Shown piece by piece: positions 6,101 through 8,420 of a stretch of 8,420 bases of DNA. The notes under the pieces are model-generated. The model worked only from the letters and a program-made list of their open reading frames with translations, was not told where the DNA came from and did no database searches. Positions within the stretch are counted from its first letter, which is position 1. The number at the start of each line of letters is the position of its first letter. The DNA comes from Methylotenera sp. (GTDB lineage: Bacteria > Pseudomonadota > Gammaproteobacteria > Burkholderiales > Methylophilaceae). The stretch covers positions 1-8,420 of the forward strand of contig JACDEP010000091.1 of NCBI GenBank assembly GCA_013816325.1, given 5' to 3'. Both the position numbers and the translations under genes were made by a program.

Positions 6101-8420
6101 AAATCAACGCTGCTAGAACTAGACGCCCTAAACCGGGAGCGTGCGCTTGAGCATGCTTCATTCATTGTAGAAGCACCTGCTGGCGCGGGTAAGACAGAAC
6201 TGCTTACCCAGCGTTATCTCAGTTTGTTGGCTATTGTTAACGAGCCTGAAGAAATCATCGCACTGACATTCACCAATAAAGCTGCCGCCGAAATGCGCAA
6301 CCGTATTTTGCTTAGCTTGGAAAACGCGCAATTGCAAACACCTGAAACAGCAGCGCACAAATTAAAAACTCGGCAGCTAGCGAATGCTGCACTTGAGCAA
6401 TCCCATAGCAAACAGTGGAATATTCTGCAGCAGCCTAACCGTTTAAGAATCATGACGATGGATGCGCTTTGCAGTAGCCTGACAAAACAAATGCCACTAT
6501 TAAGCAGGTTTGGCGGACAACCGCAAGTAAGTGATGATACCGATACCCAATATCTTGAAGCGGCCCGCCGCGCTATTGCTCAAGTGGCATTAGAAACTAG
6601 CGAAGACGATACCGTGACGGTGGCCCTGCGCTACCTGGATAATAACAGCGAGAAATTGACTGCATTGTTAGCCAAGATGTTGGCCATGCGCGACCAATGG
6701 TTGCCATTAGCCGGTCAGCTTCATAGTTTGGAAACTCACGATATTTCTGCCCATACCCAAGCAGCACTTGAGCACTTGGTGACTGAATACCTAGAATCGG
6801 CGTTCCAGATTTTAACCTTAGAAGTTCAACAATGCTTGATGCCGCTGGCAAGGTTTGCGGCGAGCAACCTTGATGAAAAATCCAGAATTATGCATTTAAT
6901 GGATTGGCAGACAGCCCTCAAAGCTCACCCTAGCGACTTGCATCATTGGCAGGCCCTTGCAAGGTTTTTACTGACACAGGGCAAAACCTATCGAAAAAAA
7001 CTGGATTACAGAGATGGTTTTCCAGCGGATAAGGAGCATAAACCAAAAAAAAAAGAGTTCTTGCAGATTGTGAGCCAGCTAGGGAATAGTACCGCTATCG
7101 GCAACCTATTGGGTTTGCCAGCGCTTGAAACGCTGGTTGAAAACCAGCCTGTGATACAAGCCCTTACCAAGTTATTATTTTTGGCGACTACACATTTATG
7201 GGCCGTGTTCCAAAGTGCTGGTCAAGTAGATTTCGTCGCCATTGCACAAAGCGCTCAGCAAGCCCTAGAGAATGAACATGGCGCGACTGATTTAGCGCTC
7301 AAGTTGGATTACCAGATTTCACATTTATTGATTGATGAATTCCAGGATACCAGCCCGGTACAAATGCGGCTGATAGAAAAACTTATTGAAGGCTGGCAAC
7401 CTGACGATGGCCGCACCTTGTTTTGTGTGGGCGACCCTATGCAATCTATCTATCGCTTTCGTAAAGCGGATGTGAGCCTATTTTTACAGGCGGCACAATA
7501 TGGGATTGGCTATCTGCCGCTTGCACGGTTGCAGCTGACCCGCAACAACCGTTCACATCCTGCTGTGGTCGATTGGGTCAATAATGCCTTCAAGCAGATT
7601 TTCCCTGCGCGTGACAATATTCATCAAGGTGCGATCGAATATCGCGAGTTCACGGCTAGCCGCAATAAGCTGGATAAAGAAGGCGTAGTGTTGCACCCCT
7701 TGATTCTTGAAAACACGGAAAGTGAAGAGTCTGAAAGCTTGGATAGCAAGCAGATAGAAGCCACTTATGTGGCCGACTTGATTGAGAAGATACGCCAGCA
7801 GAACCAAGAGGACTTTCCCAATGAAACAAGAAAGATAGCCGTGCTGGTGCGCAACCGCAGCCATTTGCGTGAACTTGTTTCTGAGATCAGGCGTAATCAT
7901 GTGAGCTTAAAATTCCAGGCGGTGGAAATCGAGCATCTGAATGACCGGCAGACCGTGCAGGATGCTTTGTCGCTCACATATGCAATGCACCACAGAGCAG
8001 AGCGCACCCATTGGCTTAGTATATTACGAGCTCCCTGGTGTGGGTTAACCTTGGTAGATTTACACACACTAGTTGCGCATAATCATTACGCCACCGTATG
8101 GCAATTGATGCATGATGAAGCGAGCATTAAAAAATTAACAGAGGATGGAAAACAACGTTTGATGCATGTGCGGATTATCTTGGCTGCTGCTTTCGATAAT
8201 CAAGGGCATATTCCAGTGCGTCGTTGGCTGGAAAGTACATGGCTACAGTTGGGCGGCAGCAAATGTCTGGTGGAAGCTGGCGATAACCGCGATGTGCAGG
8301 CCTTTTTTGACCTGGTTGAGAAATCCAGCCGTAATGGCCGCTTGGATATGACCGCATTAGAGCTTGGGATGCAGAAGCTGTATGCCGAACCGGATATTGA
8401 AGCGGATGACAGTTTGCAGT
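6098..8420 (+). CDS. UvrD/AddA-like ATP-dependent helicase, N-terminal 774 residues (cut by window edge)
   Basis: This is a superfamily 1A DNA helicase, probably the motor subunit partnering the AddB-like protein in DNA end resection. The reading frame is open from ATG 6098 to the window end. Visible motifs are Walker A APAGAGKT (residues 26-33, Lys32), motif Ia LTFTNKAAAEMRNRI (56-70), an MTMDALCSS segment, Walker B DEFQDTSPVQ (from 413), motif III GDPMQSIYRFRKAD (445-458) and LTRNNRS (480-486, motif IV region). The length of the insert between Ia and II is that of AddA/RecB-type enzymes rather than UvrD. A C-terminal nuclease domain would be expected beyond the window but cannot be checked. 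AAGG (6085-6088) lies 9 nt before the start, and the start overlaps the upstream stop in TAATG, which implies translational coupling. A ten-A tract (7045-7054) encodes part of the lysine run in KPKKKEF. Confidence 0.93.
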   Translation, partial: MKSTLLELDALNRERALEHASFIVEAPAGAGKTELLTQRYLSLLAIVNEPEEIIALTFTNKAAAEMRNRILLSLENAQLQTPETAAHKLKTRQLANAALEQSHSKQWNILQQPNRLRIMTMDALCSSLTKQMPLLSRFGGQPQVSDDTDTQYLEAARRAIAQVALETSEDDTVTVALRYLDNNSEKLTALLAKMLAMRDQWLPLAGQLHSLETHDISAHTQAALEHLVTEYLESAFQILTLEVQQCLMPLARFAASNLDEKSRIMHLMDWQTALKAHPSDLHHWQALARFLLTQGKTYRKKLDYRDGFPADKEHKPKKKEFLQIVSQLGNSTAIGNLLGLPALETLVENQPVIQALTKLLFLATTHLWAVFQSAGQVDFVAIAQSAQQALENEHGATDLALKLDYQISHLLIDEFQDTSPVQMRLIEKLIEGWQPDDGRTLFCVGDPMQSIYRFRKADVSLFLQAAQYGIGYLPLARLQLTRNNRSHPAVVDWVNNAFKQIFPARDNIHQGAIEYREFTASRNKLDKEGVVLHPLILENTESEESESLDSKQIEATYVADLIEKIRQQNQEDFPNETRKIAVLVRNRSHLRELVSEIRRNHVSLKFQAVEIEHLNDRQTVQDALSLTYAMHHRAERTHWLSILRAPWCGLTLVDLHTLVAHNHYATVWQLMHDEASIKKLTEDGKQRLMHVRIILAAAFDNQGHIPVRRWLESTWLQLGGSKCLVEAGDNRDVQAFFDLVEKSSRNGRLDMTALELGMQKLYAEPDIEADDSLQ

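Noticed and set aside
7553..7900. Minus-strand open frame of 115 codons inside the helicase gene
   Set aside because: It is antisense to the continuous helicase frame, shortly after the LTRNNRS motif, and has no recognisable domain or ribosome binding site.
3351..8420. The nuclease-helicase pair as a novel anti-phage defence system
   Set aside because: The domain content and gene order match the widespread AddAB/RecBCD-like repair enzymes, the pair sits beside housekeeping genes, and there are no transfer signs or other defence genes nearby.

Overview
The window looks like a chromosomal housekeeping segment of a moderately AT-rich betaproteobacterium. The evidence is an EF-P carrying the rhamnosylation-type Arg32 next to its glycosyltransferase EarP, a GreB, a short membrane-anchored protein family I associate with Betaproteobacteria, and a RecB-like nuclease/helicase pair of the AddB/AddA-like kind. 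The low GC content and the gene set would fit Methylophilaceae, but that family assignment is only an inference.

Positions 1-3191 hold a co-directional minus-strand block. In transcription order it contains a small membrane-anchored protein of unknown function (3191-2817), the transcript-cleavage factor greB (2809-2321), the EF-P arginine rhamnosyltransferase earP (2300-1125), elongation factor P efp (1060-500), a strong rho-independent terminator (473-449), and the first 127 codons of ribose-5-phosphate isomerase rpiA (382 to the window edge). Gaps in the first three genes are 7 and 20 bp, so they probably share a transcript. A good sigma70-like promoter inside the 3' end of earP can give efp its own transcription. 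EarP and EF-P form a working pair: EarP rhamnosylates Arg32 of EF-P, which then rescues ribosomes stalled at polyproline. GreB rescues backtracked RNA polymerase.

A 159-bp AT-rich divergent region (3192-3350) separates this block from a plus-strand pair. The first gene (3351-6098) is a 915-residue AddB-like protein with a degenerate helicase half and a complete C-terminal PD-(D/E)XK nuclease core, but with only two of the four cysteines expected for the AddB iron-sulfur clamp. Its stop overlaps by one base the start of a UvrD/AddA-like helicase (6098 to the window end), which has intact Walker A and B motifs and is cut off by the window edge. Together they probably form a two-subunit helicase-nuclease for double-strand-break end resection.

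I found no mobile element, CRISPR array, tRNA or rRNA, and no clear sign of a previously undescribed system. The most unusual points are the eroded iron-sulfur motif, the atypical RpiA active-site loop, a ten-A tract inside the helicase gene, and two palindromes at the start of the nuclease gene.
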